Assembly (NCBI RefSeq): GCF_900099655.1
Contig: NZ_FNDC01000002.1
Location: 275,868 to 339,867, forward strand
Reading direction: 5' to 3'
Origin: Planococcus glaciei
Lineage (GTDB): Bacteria; Bacillota; Bacilli; Bacillales_A; Planococcaceae
DNA: 64,000 nucleotides
Part shown: positions 52,714-62,022 of the stretch, piece after piece
Layout of the letters: every line of letters begins with the position of its first letter
How positions within the stretch are numbered: position 1 is the first letter of the stretch
Notes under the pieces: generated by a model
What the model was told of the DNA's origin: nothing
What the model saw: only the letters and a program-made list of their open reading frames with translations
The model's database searches: none
Position numbers and translations under genes: made by a program

Positions 52714-53064
52714 TTGATTGTAAAACGTGGTGACGTTTTTTTTGCAGAACTTTCACCAGTTGTCGGGTCTGAGCAAGGCGGGACCCGCCCTGTATTGGTG
52801 ATACAAAATGATATAGGAAATCGGTTCAGTCCAACTGTTATCATTGCAGCGATTACTGCGCAGATCCAAAAAGCGAAATTGCCGACTCACGTTGAAATCA
52901 ATGCGAAAAAGTATGGTTTTGAACGTGATTCGGTCATCTTGCTTGAGCAATTGCGGACAATTGATAAATCTCGTTTGACTGACAAAATTACCCAGCTTGA
53001 CGATGAGTTGATGGAAAAAGTGGACGAAGCACTTGAAATCAGTGTCGGCCTTGTTAAGTTCTAA
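52714..53064 (+). CDS. ndoA: Endoribonuclease toxin EndoA (MazF family)
   Basis: This MazF-type ribonuclease cuts mRNA at short motifs (UACAU in B. subtilis) and slows growth when freed from its antitoxin. The 116-residue product starts [20 protein letters not shown] and continues [20 protein letters not shown], both hallmarks of the family, with the conserved Arg and Thr of the active site ([15 protein letters not shown]). Its length equals that of EndoA. TTG start, with GGAGGGTGACAA upstream. It is co-transcribed with ndoAI. Confidence 0.96.
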   Translation: MIVKRGDVFFAELSPVVGSEQGGTRPVLVIQNDIGNRFSPTVIIAAITAQIQKAKLPTHVEINAKKYGFERDSVILLEQLRTIDKSRLTDKITQLDDELMEKVDEALEISVGLVKF

Positions 53065-53079
53065 GCATACATACTCCTG

Positions 53080-53118
53080 AAACACCCGAAGAACGCATTC
53101 TTCGGGTGTTATTTTTAT
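53080..53118 (+). terminator. Terminator of ndoAI-ndoA
   Basis: AACACCCGAAGAA CGCA TTCTTCGGGTGTT followed by ATTTTTATT. Confidence 0.92.
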
Positions 53119-53258
53119 TGTCTGGACGAGAAACTCCAAAGACAGCTGACAAAATAGATGTGAAAAAAATAGTTTTCCGATACAATAAAGGATAGAGTAT
53201 ATAAAAACCAATAGGAAGCAAGCGTTATATAGTGGTTCAGGGAGGGTTCTGGAAACCG

Positions 53259-54086
53259 ATGAATAAGAAAATGGCTGGATACATCCAGGAAAATTCTACG
53301 GAGATTATTTCAAAGTGGCAGGAATTGATGAAAAACGAGAAAGATGAACGCTCTTTCCAAGTGATGCCGACCGATTTAATGAATCAGACGAGCAAGGAAT
53401 TCGCTGATTTGATGGTCTCGAATTTATTGGAAAGCCATCAGGCGTATGAAAATCGGTTAAACGATTTCGCAGAAAAAGTCGTGCGCCTTGGCTGGTCAAT
53501 CACTTTTGTGACAAAAGCGATCAATCATTTTTCGGAAGTGGTATTTGAAGGCATGCAAGAAAAAGGGCTGATCACAAAAGACAATTTCAGCGATTTCTAT
53601 AAAGAGTTCAACAATTGGATCATCCCGATCCGGGACAGCACCATTGATACATATTCAAAAACTTGGGAACGGACAGTAAGTCTGCAAAAGATTGCGCTTC
53701 AGGAACTTTCTGCGTCGCTTATTCCGGTCTTTGACAAAGTATCGGTTATGCCGCTTGTCGGAACGATCGACACAGAGCGAGCGAAACTTATTATGGAGAA
53801 TTTGCTTGAAGGTGTTGTAAAACACCGGGCGGAAGTAGTGCTTCTCGATATCACAGGTGTTCCGGTCGTCGACACGATGGTTGCGCACCACATTATCCAG
53901 GCGGCAGATGCCGTGCGTTTAGTGGGAGCAAAATGCATGCTGGTCGGCATCCGTCCGGAAATTGCACAAACAATCGTAACGCTGGGCATCAATTTGAACG
54001 AATTTACAACTACGAGCACGCTGCAGCGTGGAGTAGAGCAGGCACTGGCTTGGACAAATCGCCAAATCGTGGAGGTTGAAGAATAA
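53259..54086 (+). CDS. rsbR: Stressosome protein RsbR
   Basis: RsbR and RsbS build the 1.8-MDa stressosome that holds the RsbT kinase until stress. The 275-residue protein has an N-terminal globin-like sensing domain (about 1-135) and a C-terminal STAS domain (about 150-270). The two phosphorylated threonines of B. subtilis RsbRA (Thr171, Thr205) correspond to Thr172 and Thr206 ([15 protein letters not shown]). The ATG at 53259 is used because the earlier GTG lacks a binding site; GGAGGG is 12 bases away, so initiation may be modest. First gene of the sigma-B operon. Confidence 0.95.
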   Translation: MNKKMAGYIQENSTEIISKWQELMKNEKDERSFQVMPTDLMNQTSKEFADLMVSNLLESHQAYENRLNDFAEKVVRLGWSITFVTKAINHFSEVVFEGMQEKGLITKDNFSDFYKEFNNWIIPIRDSTIDTYSKTWERTVSLQKIALQELSASLIPVFDKVSVMPLVGTIDTERAKLIMENLLEGVVKHRAEVVLLDITGVPVVDTMVAHHIIQAADAVRLVGAKCMLVGIRPEIAQTIVTLGINLNEFTTTSTLQRGVEQALAWTNRQIVEVEE

Positions 54087-54448
54087 TGAACTTTCGAATT
54101 CCAATTTTAAAGCTGCGGGATACGCTTATCGTATCCATCCAATGGGAACTGGACGATCAAACGGCCATTCAATTTCAAGAAGACTTACTGACAAAGCTGC
54201 ACGAAACGAGTGCGCGTGGAGTAGTCATTGACTTAACATCAATCGATTTTATCGATTCATTTATCGCAAAAGTCCTGGGAGACGTCATCAGCATGTCAAG
54301 CCTAATGGGAGCGCGAGTGGTTATTACCGGTATCCAGCCAGCAGTGGCTATCACTTTAATCGAATTAGGAATTCGACTTGAAGATGTAATGACAGCACTG
54401 GATTTAGAAAATGGCTTGGATAAACTTCAACTGGAATTGGAGGCTTAA
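54086..54448 (+). CDS. rsbS: Stressosome scaffold RsbS
   Basis: RsbS is the single-STAS-domain scaffold protein of the stressosome and the main antagonist of RsbT. The 120-residue product has the phosphorylation site Ser58 in [14 protein letters not shown], equal to Ser59 of B. subtilis, and [22 protein letters not shown]. The ATG shares its A with the rsbR stop codon (TAATG), so the two are coupled. RsbT phosphorylates this serine upon stress, freeing itself. Confidence 0.96.
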   Translation: MNFRIPILKLRDTLIVSIQWELDDQTAIQFQEDLLTKLHETSARGVVIDLTSIDFIDSFIAKVLGDVISMSSLMGARVVITGIQPAVAITLIELGIRLEDVMTALDLENGLDKLQLELEA

Positions 54449-54450
54449 AT

Positions 54451-54852
54451 ATGAGCAACCAGTCTTCGGTGGAAATATTGACGGAATGGGATATTGTCGC
54501 CGCAAGGCAGCTCGGGCGCAATGTAGCGAAAGAGCTGGGCTTTGGCACAGTAGATCAGGCTCGCATCACGACAGCTATCAGCGAGCTTGCCCGAAATATA
54601 TACCTTTATGCCGGTCAAGGGCGGATTGAAATCCAGCAGTTAACGGAAAATGGCGTTAAAGGGATTTTGATTATCGCAGCAGACCAGGGACCCGGAATTC
54701 CAGACGTACGAAGAGTAATGGAAGATGGGTTCTCGACTTCAGGCGGTTTGGGAGCGGGTTTGCCCGGTGTCAAACGGCTAATGGATGAATTTAAAATTGA
54801 GACGATCCCAGGTGAAGGGACAGACATTAGAGCTACAAAATGGCTTCGATAG
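54451..54852 (+). CDS. rsbT: Serine/threonine kinase RsbT
   Basis: RsbT is a GHKL-type kinase that phosphorylates RsbS and RsbR and, once free, binds and activates the RsbU phosphatase. The 133-residue protein has the N-box ITTAISELARNIYLYAG, the G1-box ADQGPGIPD and the G2-box GFSTSGGLGAGLPGVKRLMDEF. It begins two bases after the rsbS stop codon with GGAGGC upstream. Confidence 0.96.
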   Translation: MSNQSSVEILTEWDIVAARQLGRNVAKELGFGTVDQARITTAISELARNIYLYAGQGRIEIQQLTENGVKGILIIAADQGPGIPDVRRVMEDGFSTSGGLGAGLPGVKRLMDEFKIETIPGEGTDIRATKWLR

Positions 54853-54864
54853 GGGGAGCACACT

Positions 54865-55866
54865 ATGGTCCACAAAATCGAAAATCAATACAAAGAAATT
54901 TTGAATCAGTATATGCAAAGACAGTCTGAACAAAATCTGTATGTGGGTCAAAATTTCAGCCGCCAGCTTATTTCTGAAAACATCTCTCCAGAAGAAGTAA
55001 TCAGTGTCCACAAAGCGGCAATGCAGGAAATTTACAAGGAGCTGCCGGATGTTGTCTGGCATTCCTTTGATTTTCTGATTGAAATGATGATTAATTACGG
55101 CTTGGCTCTACAGGAACGCCAAAGCTTGCTGCAGCGCCAGGAAGAAATACGGGTGGAGATGGATTTGGCAGCGAATGTCCAGGAAACTTTGCTTAAAACA
55201 AAGTTGCCGGCCTTAAAAGGGTTGGATATTGGCCTATTGTCGATTCCGGCACGCAAAATGAACGGAGATTACATATACTTTATCAGTGACGAAGAAGGCC
55301 ATGCCGGAATCGCCGTTGCCGACGTAATCGGCAAAGGACTGCCGGCAGCTCTTTGCATGTCCATGGTCAAATTTGGCATGGACAGTTTGAATAATTCCCC
55401 GGCCAGCCCAAGTGAAGTGTTGGGCGTCATCAACCGGGTGGTTGAGAAAAGCATTGATGATTCTATGTTTGTTTCCATGTTCTACGGCCGCTACGATGCA
55501 AGCACTGCAGCATTGACTTATGGGTCTGCAGGGCATGAACCGGCTATTTTGTACCGTTCAAAAACGGGTGAATTTGATGAACTGTATGCGAAAGGGCTGC
55601 TTCTCGGCGTTTCTCCGGCTGCGGCTTACGAGGAACATACGGTCCAACTGGAAGAGAACGATCTGGTCATCATGATGACGGACGGCGTAACTGAAGGACG
55701 CACCGATGAAGGCTTTATCGAGCGTGAAGTTATTTTTGAGTTGATCCAACAGAAAAAAGATGAACCGGCTCAGACCATTGTCCAACACGTCTACGACGAG
55801 CTGGAACGGATGCAGAATGCAGAGCTTCGGGACGACTTTACACTAGTTATTTATAAAAAAGTCTAA
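54865..55866 (+). CDS. rsbU: PP2C-type phosphatase RsbU
   Basis: RsbU removes phosphate from RsbV-P when bound to RsbT, passing the environmental stress signal to sigma-B. The 333-residue protein has an N-terminal helical RsbT-binding domain (about 1-85), a linker helix (LQRQEEIRVEMDLAANVQ) and a C-terminal PPM/PP2C domain with metal aspartates in GGDY-like NGDYIYFISD, GIAVADVIGKGLPAAL, MMTDGVTEGRTDEGF and LRDDFTLVIYKK. The last gene of the upstream module; a sigma-B promoter follows before rsbV. Confidence 0.96.
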   Translation: MVHKIENQYKEILNQYMQRQSEQNLYVGQNFSRQLISENISPEEVISVHKAAMQEIYKELPDVVWHSFDFLIEMMINYGLALQERQSLLQRQEEIRVEMDLAANVQETLLKTKLPALKGLDIGLLSIPARKMNGDYIYFISDEEGHAGIAVADVIGKGLPAALCMSMVKFGMDSLNNSPASPSEVLGVINRVVEKSIDDSMFVSMFYGRYDASTAALTYGSAGHEPAILYRSKTGEFDELYAKGLLLGVSPAAAYEEHTVQLEENDLVIMMTDGVTEGRTDEGFIEREVIFELIQQKKDEPAQTIVQHVYDELERMQNAELRDDFTLVIYKKV

Positions 55867-55872
55867 TCCTAG

Positions 55873-55898
55873 GTTTAAGAACCACTTCCAAGTGGTAT
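55873..55898 (+). promoter_or_regulatory. Internal sigma-B promoter before rsbV
   Basis: GTTTAA (55873-55878, perfect), 14 bp, TGGTAT (55893-55898, five of six). It is placed as the autoregulatory sigma-B promoter of B. subtilis. It lies inside a 15+15 bp inverted repeat (55873-55887 and 55890-55904) with 13 paired positions. Confidence 0.78.
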
Positions 55899-55959
55899 TT
55901 AAACTTACGATGGCTTTTTTAAGTTCAAGCGAATTAAAGAAAAACGGGGTGTCAAATAG

Positions 55960-56289
55960 ATGAATATTCAAGTGGAACTAGAAGAAACGGACAATAAGTT
56001 AAAAGGTTATATACATGGGGAAATTGATGCGCATACTGCGCCGGTTCTTCGGGAAAAATTAGAAGCTTACCAAAACAAAGATGGCGTAAATGCAGAGTTG
56101 GATCTTTCCGACGTTGATTATATGGATAGTACTGGATTAGGCGTTTTTGTGGCATTCTACAAATCAGTAAATGCCAAAGGCGGGCATGTGAAGCTGACTG
56201 GCCTCTCGTCCCGTTTGAAACGGTTATTCGACATAACTGGTTTGGGCGATATCATGGATATCGAATCAGTTGGAAAAGGTGGTAATTGA
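55960..56289 (+). CDS. rsbV: Anti-anti-sigma factor RsbV
   Basis: Dephosphorylated RsbV binds RsbW and so frees sigma-B. The 109-residue STAS protein has LDLSDVDYMDSTGLGVFVAF with Ser57 as the phosphorylation site (Ser56 in B. subtilis) and ITGLGDIMDIES at the end. CGGGGTGTCAAATAG precedes ATG. rsbW begins one base after the stop codon. Confidence 0.97.
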   Translation: MNIQVELEETDNKLKGYIHGEIDAHTAPVLREKLEAYQNKDGVNAELDLSDVDYMDSTGLGVFVAFYKSVNAKGGHVKLTGLSSRLKRLFDITGLGDIMDIESVGKGGN

Positions 56290-56290
56290 T

Positions 56291-56761
56291 ATGCGTCCTT
56301 TCGATTATGTTGAAATGAGGGTTCCCGCTAAATCACAATACGTTGGAGTTGCGCGTCTGACCATTTCAGGGTTGGCAAGCCGTATTGGATTTACGTTTGA
56401 CGATATTGAAGATTTGAAAATTGCTTCAAGTGAAGCGGTGACAAATGCGGTTCAGCACGCTTATACAGAAGGTGAAGAAGGCGAAGTTGTTATTGGCTGT
56501 GCCCTTTATGGAGACAAAATTGAGATAATGGTTGCCGATCATGGACAAAGCTTTGATTTTGAAGAAACAAAAGCGAAGGTTGGCCCTTATCACGATCAGG
56601 AAGAAGGCGCTTTTCTTCGCGAAGGAGGTCTTGGCCTGTACTTAATCGAAACCTTAATGGATGAAGTGAAAGTCCATCATCAGGAAGGCGTTACGGTCTT
56701 CATGACAAAGTATGTTGGAGGAGAGCAGGTGGAAGAGGATGTCGAAACGATCTCATCCTAA
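56291..56761 (+). CDS. rsbW: Anti-sigma-B factor and kinase RsbW
   Basis: RsbW binds sigma-B and holds it inactive, and phosphorylates RsbV. The 156-residue GHKL protein has the N-box IASSEAVTNAVQHAY, the G1-box MVADHGQSFDF and the G2-box EGGLGLYLIETLMDEV. The ATG at 56291 is preceded by AAAGGTGGT. The gene overlaps sigB by 23 bp, which links the amounts of factor and anti-factor. Confidence 0.96.
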   Translation: MRPFDYVEMRVPAKSQYVGVARLTISGLASRIGFTFDDIEDLKIASSEAVTNAVQHAYTEGEEGEVVIGCALYGDKIEIMVADHGQSFDFEETKAKVGPYHDQEEGAFLREGGLGLYLIETLMDEVKVHHQEGVTVFMTKYVGGEQVEEDVETISS

Positions 56762-57521
56762 TCAGCCGACCAAAGAGCAAGTGCTTGAATGGATTGAGGC
56801 TTACCAGAAAAACGAAGACGAAGAAGCCCAAACAATGCTCGTCATGAATTACAAACGGCTTGTTGAATCGATTGCACGCAAATATTCCAATGGTAAATCT
56901 TACCATGAAGATATTGCACAAGTAGGCATGCTTGGGCTTCTTGGTGCCATCCGGCGCTACGATCCTTCTTTTGGCAGAAGTTTTGAAGCCTTTGCAGTTC
57001 CGACAATCATCGGTGAAATTAAACGATTCCTGCGGGACAAAACGTGGGCGATCCATGTGCCGCGCCGCATCAAGGAATTAGGGCCGCGCATCAAATCGAC
57101 GGTTGAAGTGCTGACACGCGAACTCCAACGCTCGCCGCAAGTATGGGAAATCGCCGAGTATTTAGATGTTGATGAAGACGATGTACTGGAAGCAATGGAA
57201 ATGGGCAAGAGCTACCAGGCTCTTTCAATGGATCATTCTTTGGAAGCCGATTCAGATGGCAGTACAGTAACCTTATTTGACGTTGTCGGGCAAGAAGACG
57301 ATGGTTACGAAAAAGCGGATCAGCGCATGCTTGTAGCGAATGCGATGAATGTGCTTTCTGAACGGGAAAAGCAGATCATCCAGTATACCTACATAGAGCA
57401 GCTGAGCCAAAAAGAAACTGGAGACAAGCTGGGGATTTCCCAAATGCATGTTTCCCGTCTGCAGCGCAAAGCGATTAAGAAACTACAAGAAGCCATTTTG
57501 GCAGCCGGCGGAGTTTCGTAG
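56739..57521 (+). CDS. sigB: RNA polymerase sigma factor SigB
   Basis: Sigma-B directs the general stress regulon. The 260-residue group 3 sigma factor has region 2 (YHEDIAQVGMLGLLGAIRRYD; FEAFAVPTIIGEIKRFLRDK), region 3 (WAIHVPRRIKELGPRIKS; LQRSPQVWEIAEYLDVDEDD) and region 4 (NVLSEREKQIIQYTYIEQLSQ; ISQMHVSRLQRKAIKKL). The ATG at 56739 follows GGTGGAAG and lies within rsbW. Likely targets in this window include the genes behind the sigma-B promoters at 12.5, 16.6, 18.5, 31.2 and 37.7 kb. Confidence 0.97.
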   Translation: MSKRSHPNQPTKEQVLEWIEAYQKNEDEEAQTMLVMNYKRLVESIARKYSNGKSYHEDIAQVGMLGLLGAIRRYDPSFGRSFEAFAVPTIIGEIKRFLRDKTWAIHVPRRIKELGPRIKSTVEVLTRELQRSPQVWEIAEYLDVDEDDVLEAMEMGKSYQALSMDHSLEADSDGSTVTLFDVVGQEDDGYEKADQRMLVANAMNVLSEREKQIIQYTYIEQLSQKETGDKLGISQMHVSRLQRKAIKKLQEAILAAGGVS

Positions 57522-58120
57522 TGGAGAAAATACAGCATAGTTTTGTTGATGCCTTTATTTTCAATGAAGCAAAAAAAGGGAATTATGAATCCGGCGACAG
57601 TTACCACACTGTTTTAACGGATGATTATTTCATTTGCTCCATAGCCGATGGTCTGGGAAATGGTCCTGTGGCTCGAGAATCCTCACAGGTTATTCCCAAA
57701 ATACTAGAAGAGTTTCACCATGAAACCATTGATGAACTGATGAAACGGTTTAATGATCTGATGGTCCAAAAACGTGGGGCAGCGGTAGCAATCTTTAAAG
57801 TGGATTTTAAGAAAAAGACGCTTGAGTACAGCTGTGTCGGGAATATCCGGTTTTATCTGTACCGGAAAGGAACCGATGAAATGATTTATCCTTTGCCTGT
57901 TATGGGCTACTTATCGGGGCGCCCGCAGAAGCTGCGGACCCAGCTTTACACGTATGTAGAAGACGATCTGTTCCTCATCCATTCCGATGGTGTGGAACTG
58001 CGAAATCCGAAAGCTATGATGCGCCAAGCTGGAATTCCTGAACGCCTGTATTACGATATCCTGCGTTCGATTCAGACCGGCGATGACGCAACATTTATAG
58101 CAGGAAGCCTACTCAAATGA
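57521..58120 (+). CDS. rsbX: PP2C-type phosphatase RsbX
   Basis: RsbX dephosphorylates RsbS-P and RsbR-P and so resets the stressosome after stress. The 199-residue single-domain PP2C protein has CSIADGLGNGPVARESSQ, the metal-binding DGLGNG, EYSCVGNIRFYLYR and IHSDGVELRNP near the end. The GTG start overlaps the sigB stop codon by one base (TAGTG). It ends the operon; a terminator overlaps its last codons. Confidence 0.94.
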   Translation: MEKIQHSFVDAFIFNEAKKGNYESGDSYHTVLTDDYFICSIADGLGNGPVARESSQVIPKILEEFHHETIDELMKRFNDLMVQKRGAAVAIFKVDFKKKTLEYSCVGNIRFYLYRKGTDEMIYPLPVMGYLSGRPQKLRTQLYTYVEDDLFLIHSDGVELRNPKAMMRQAGIPERLYYDILRSIQTGDDATFIAGSLLK

Positions 58121-58137
58121 GTGGGCTTCTTTTTTTG
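58102..58137 (+). terminator. Terminator of the sigma-B operon
   Basis: GAAGCC(T)ACTCA AATGAGT(G)GGCTTC followed by seven T; overlaps the rsbX stop codon. Confidence 0.9.
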
Positions 58138-58217
58138 CCTTCTTTTATATACAAAAACCAAAACCAATTAATTTTACTTAAAATTCTGACAAAATAGAGT
58201 GGTTTTAATTCTATATA

Positions 58218-58233
58218 TTGAAAGCGCTTTCTC
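58218..58233. promoter_or_regulatory. Catabolite responsive element (cre), CcpA site
   Basis: TTGAAAGCGCTTTCTC fits the cre consensus WTGNNARCGNWWWCAW at all but the last two fixed positions; TGAAAGCGCTTTC is fully palindromic. The remainder of the 329-bp gap before the MFS gene is AT-rich with TATATA stretches and no gene I can support. Confidence 0.72.
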
Positions 58234-58449
58234 ATAAACTTCTATATATCACAGAGCCTCTGGTTGCGGAAATGGAAAATACGCAGTCCAGAGATCTTGT
58301 AGCTGCAAAAAGCTTTGAAAAACACAGAGAAGTGTTATCTGAAAGGAGGAATAGGTAGAGCACAGTGGCTTGGATTGCTGGACCAATATGCATGATTGAC
58401 GGAGATGCCAAGGCAGATGGAAAACAAATCGAATTATCGAGGAGGATTG

Positions 58450-59703
58450 ATGGAGATGGCTTTATTGAAAAAAGGCATTAAGTACGAAACCAAATTGGTT
58501 ATGCTCTTTTTTGTAGCTTGGGGATTTTTGTATTTGGATAGACAGGCCATATCGATGCTAATGCCGATGATTATTGAAGATATTGCGCTCAATAATACGA
58601 AAATTGGCCAAATCAATATGTGGCAAACAATCGGTTTTGCGATTTCCGCACCGGTTTTCGCCATACTTTCAGACCGCTTGGGCCATAAAAAGAAAATCCT
58701 GTTTTGGGCTACACTTGTCACGTCAATTCTCGCACTGATTACTATGTTTGCAGGGTCTTTCAACTATTTGCTGATTGTACGGACTTTGCTCGGCGCCAGT
58801 GAAGGAATTATTCTTCCCATCTCGATTTCGATGCTGGCGGCCGTTTCCCGCCCGACCACTCTCGGCCGGAACATGGGACTGGTATACGCAGGAGCTGCTG
58901 TCATCGGCGTCGCGATCGGACCGGTGGTCGTCACACAATTGGGTGAACTGTTTGACTGGCGCTATGCGTTCTTATTTGTCAGCCTCCCTAGTTTCATTGC
59001 GGCCATGTTGATGCTGAAAGTCGTCAAAGAAGTGGAAGTGTCTCCGTTGGCTGCAGAAGCAAACACCGTTACGGTCAGCAGCATTTTGAGCGGCTTGAAA
59101 AACCGAAACATCTTGATCTGTACGCTCATCAGTGTGTTCTGCATGGGAGCGATGTGGACATTCAATTCATTCCTGCCGCTTTATTTAACGCAAATCAGCC
59201 AGCTGTCAATCACGCAAATGGGCATTGTCTTCTCGCTGTTCGGTTTGCTGACGATTGTATGGCAAATTTTCATTCCTTACTCTTCTGATAAAATCGGAAG
59301 AAAGCCGGCAATGACGGGGTACTTGGCGATGGCGATGGTTACGCCGCTCGTCTTGTTCATTTTCCCGAATTCAGCCGCAAGCCTGGTGATTCTGGTGCTG
59401 TTCGGCGGAATCATTTTGGCAATGAATACGATTTACCAAAGCATCATCCCGGTCGAAAGCGTTTCGCCTTTGGTCATGGCTTCCGCCAATGCTTTGATCA
59501 TGGGCGTGGGTGAACTGATTGGGGCCTTCTCGATCGGATTCTCCGGAGTTTTGGCAGACGCCTATAGCTTGACGGCAGTGATGCTAGTCGTTCCGATTTC
59601 TTACTTTGTCGCATTCCTGATTTCGTTCGGCTTGATCGAAACTTTGAGAACAAAAACGGCGGCCAAAGAACAGGCTTTGGTGAAAGCCACTCCGGAAATT
59701 TAA
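58450..59703 (+). CDS. MFS transporter, ACS (anion:cation symporter) family
   Basis: The 417-residue carrier has 12 membrane helices and the ACS signature LYLDRQAISMLMPMIIEDIAL in helix 1, then FAISAPVFAILSDRLGHKKK (motif A), RTLLGASEGIILPISISMLA in helix 4 and WRYAFLFVSLP. ACS carriers import organic anions such as hexuronates, aromatic acids or tartrate. The upstream cre site supports a carbon source that is repressed by glucose. GAGGAGGATTG precedes two possible starts, 58450 and 58456. No catabolic genes adjoin it. Confidence 0.87.
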   Translation: MEMALLKKGIKYETKLVMLFFVAWGFLYLDRQAISMLMPMIIEDIALNNTKIGQINMWQTIGFAISAPVFAILSDRLGHKKKILFWATLVTSILALITMFAGSFNYLLIVRTLLGASEGIILPISISMLAAVSRPTTLGRNMGLVYAGAAVIGVAIGPVVVTQLGELFDWRYAFLFVSLPSFIAAMLMLKVVKEVEVSPLAAEANTVTVSSILSGLKNRNILICTLISVFCMGAMWTFNSFLPLYLTQISQLSITQMGIVFSLFGLLTIVWQIFIPYSSDKIGRKPAMTGYLAMAMVTPLVLFIFPNSAASLVILVLFGGIILAMNTIYQSIIPVESVSPLVMASANALIMGVGELIGAFSIGFSGVLADAYSLTAVMLVVPISYFVAFLISFGLIETLRTKTAAKEQALVKATPEI

Positions 59704-59762
59704 TCCGGCAGCAATTTAATATTCTTGCTGCGTACACGAAACTAATTAAGAGAAGAAGAAAT

Positions 59763-59802
59763 GGGGAGCCGGCTTAAACAAGTTGGCTTCTTTTTTCTGT
59801 GT
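59763..59802 (+). terminator. Terminator after the ACS carrier gene
   Basis: GGGAGCCGGCTT AAAC AAGTTGGCTTCT, with G-U pairs in the stem, followed by TTTTTTC. Confidence 0.75.
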
Positions 59803-59835
59803 TAAAATAAGGAGGAAATGAAGGGAAGTGTCTTT

Positions 59836-62007
59836 ATGGAAATGCAGCAAATTCATGCGTTGATCGCCAAAGAAACCGGTGTGCGTCCAAATCAGGTAGG
59901 GCAAGTTATTGCGTTGATTGAAGACGGCAATACCGTTCCGTTTATCGCGCGTTACCGCAAAGAAGCGACAGGGTCGCTCGATGAAGTGCAGATCAAAGCC
60001 ATTGATGACCGTTATACATACATCCAGAACCTGGAGCAGCGAAAAGTAGAAGTCATCCGGTCGATCACCGAGCAAGAAAAACTGACGCCCGAGCTTGAAA
60101 AGGAAATTTTGGGCGCTACGGTATTGCAGCGCGTAGAAGATCTCTACCGGCCTTACAAACAAAAACGCCGCACCAAAGCGACGATTGCCAAAGAAAAAGG
60201 GTTGCAGCCTTTTGCCGATTGGCTTATGGAATTCCACAAAGAAAATCCAACGGCTAAGGCAAAAGAGTTTATCAATCAAGAAACTGGAATCGAATCGGCA
60301 GAAGAAGCTGTTCAAGGCGCCCAGGACATTTTGGCGGAATCATTCGCAGATGATCCGGACATCCGGGAAAAGGTCCGGTACATGACCCGCAAAAACGGCA
60401 CGATTGCCACTGCTGCCAAAAAGAACCATGAAGATGAAAAACAAGTGTTTGAAATGTATTACGAATACGAAGAGGCAATTCAAAAAATCGTTCCCCACCG
60501 GATTTTAGCCATCAACCGCGGCGAGAAAGAAGACGTCTTGAAAGTCTCCATCAACCCGCCGGTAGACCGAATTCTGACGCTTATGAAAAACAAGTGGGTT
60601 AAAACATCTTCGGCTGCAGGTGAAATTGTGGCCGCTGCAATCGAAGACAGCTACAAACGGTTGATCCAGCCGTCCGTCGAGCGCGAAATCAGAACCGAGC
60701 TGAGCGAAAAAGGCGAAACGCAAGCCATCCATATCTTCTCGGAAAACTTGCGCAATCTGCTGCTGCAGCCGCCGATGAAAAACAAAATGGTGCTCGGGGT
60801 AGATCCGGCTTACCGGACAGGCTGCAAATTGGCCGTCATCGATGAAACCGGAAAACTGTTGGAAGTGGCTGTGATTTATCCGCATGCCCCGCGAAACGAT
60901 CAAGCGGGCGCGAAAAAAACAATGAAGCAGCTCGTTTCAAAATACCCGATTGAAATCATGGCCATCGGAAATGGCACGGCTTCGAGAGAAACGGAACAGT
61001 TTGTTGCTGATTTCATCTCGGAAACCGATAAAGGCATTTCCTATGTTATTGTCAATGAAGCGGGGGCGAGTGTGTACTCGGCATCAGACATCGCTCGCGC
61101 TGAGTTCCCGGATCTTCAAGTGGAAGAGCGGAGTGCCGCTTCGATTGCGCGCCGTCTGCAGGATCCGTTATCGGAACTCGTGAAAATCGATCCAAAAGCG
61201 GTAGGGGTCGGACAGTATCAGCATGATGTGTCGCAGAAGAAGCTGGCAGACCAGTTGACGTTTGTCGTCGAGACAGCGGTTAACCAGGTAGGCGTCAACG
61301 TAAACTCAGCATCGGCTTCCTTGCTGCAGTATGTGGCAGGCTTGAGCAAAACGGTAGCAGAGAATGTCATCAAAATGCGCGATGAAAATGGCCGTTTTAC
61401 TACGCGTGCCCAGCTGAAGAAAATTCCGCGCCTTGGTGCGAAAACTTATGAACAGGCAATCGGGTTCCTGCGGATTCCGGAAGGAAAAAATCCGCTGGAC
61501 GCAACGGGCATCCATCCGGAAAGCTATGACGTTGCAGAAAAACTGCTGAATTTGGTCGGCGCGGATAAGAAAGATGTCGGCAAGCCGGAAGTGGCAGAGA
61601 AATTGGGGCAGCTGCCACTGAACGAACTCAGCGAAAAATGGGGCGTCGGGGAAGTGACGCTGCAGGATATTCTGGATGCACTGAAAAAACCGAACCGGGA
61701 TCCGCGCGACGAATTCCCTCAGCCTTTATTGAAAAGCGATATTTTGAAAATGGAAGACTTGCTTCCAGGCATGGAAGTGCAAGGAACCGTCCGCAATGTT
61801 GTGGACTTCGGTGCCTTTGTGGACATTGGCGTAAAGCAGGACGGGCTCGTCCATATTTCGAAATTGAAAAAAGGATTTGTGAAACACCCGCTGGAAGTCG
61901 TAGCAGTTGGCGATATCGTCACGGCATGGGTGGAAAAAGTCGAAAAAGACAAAGGGCGCATTGCCTTGACGATGCTGCCGCCGAAACAACAAATCGAACA
62001 GGGTTAA
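59836..62007 (+). CDS. tex: Tex-family RNA-binding transcription accessory protein
   Basis: Tex is a conserved cytosolic nucleic-acid-binding protein related to eukaryotic Spt6. The 723-residue product has the N-terminal helical domain (NTVPFIARYRKEATGSLDEVQ), the YqgF-like fold (VLGVDPAYRTGCKLAVID; IGNGTASRETEQFV; NEAGASVYSASDIAR), helix-hairpin-helix repeats (NVNSASASLLQYVAGLSKT) and a C-terminal S1 domain (MEVQGTVRNVVDFGAFVDIG). The start may be ATG 59818 or 59836; AAGGGAAG suits the latter. It matches B. subtilis ydcI, which lies after rsbX there as well. Confidence 0.94.
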   Translation: MEMQQIHALIAKETGVRPNQVGQVIALIEDGNTVPFIARYRKEATGSLDEVQIKAIDDRYTYIQNLEQRKVEVIRSITEQEKLTPELEKEILGATVLQRVEDLYRPYKQKRRTKATIAKEKGLQPFADWLMEFHKENPTAKAKEFINQETGIESAEEAVQGAQDILAESFADDPDIREKVRYMTRKNGTIATAAKKNHEDEKQVFEMYYEYEEAIQKIVPHRILAINRGEKEDVLKVSINPPVDRILTLMKNKWVKTSSAAGEIVAAAIEDSYKRLIQPSVEREIRTELSEKGETQAIHIFSENLRNLLLQPPMKNKMVLGVDPAYRTGCKLAVIDETGKLLEVAVIYPHAPRNDQAGAKKTMKQLVSKYPIEIMAIGNGTASRETEQFVADFISETDKGISYVIVNEAGASVYSASDIARAEFPDLQVEERSAASIARRLQDPLSELVKIDPKAVGVGQYQHDVSQKKLADQLTFVVETAVNQVGVNVNSASASLLQYVAGLSKTVAENVIKMRDENGRFTTRAQLKKIPRLGAKTYEQAIGFLRIPEGKNPLDATGIHPESYDVAEKLLNLVGADKKDVGKPEVAEKLGQLPLNELSEKWGVGEVTLQDILDALKKPNRDPRDEFPQPLLKSDILKMEDLLPGMEVQGTVRNVVDFGAFVDIGVKQDGLVHISKLKKGFVKHPLEVVAVGDIVTAWVEKVEKDKGRIALTMLPPKQQIEQG

Positions 62008-62022
62008 AAAATGCCCATGCAC

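Noticed and set aside
58340..58449. Small gene after the AAAGGAGG at about 58342
   Set aside because: The sequence after this ribosome-binding-like site is followed by a TAG and no start codon at a usable distance.
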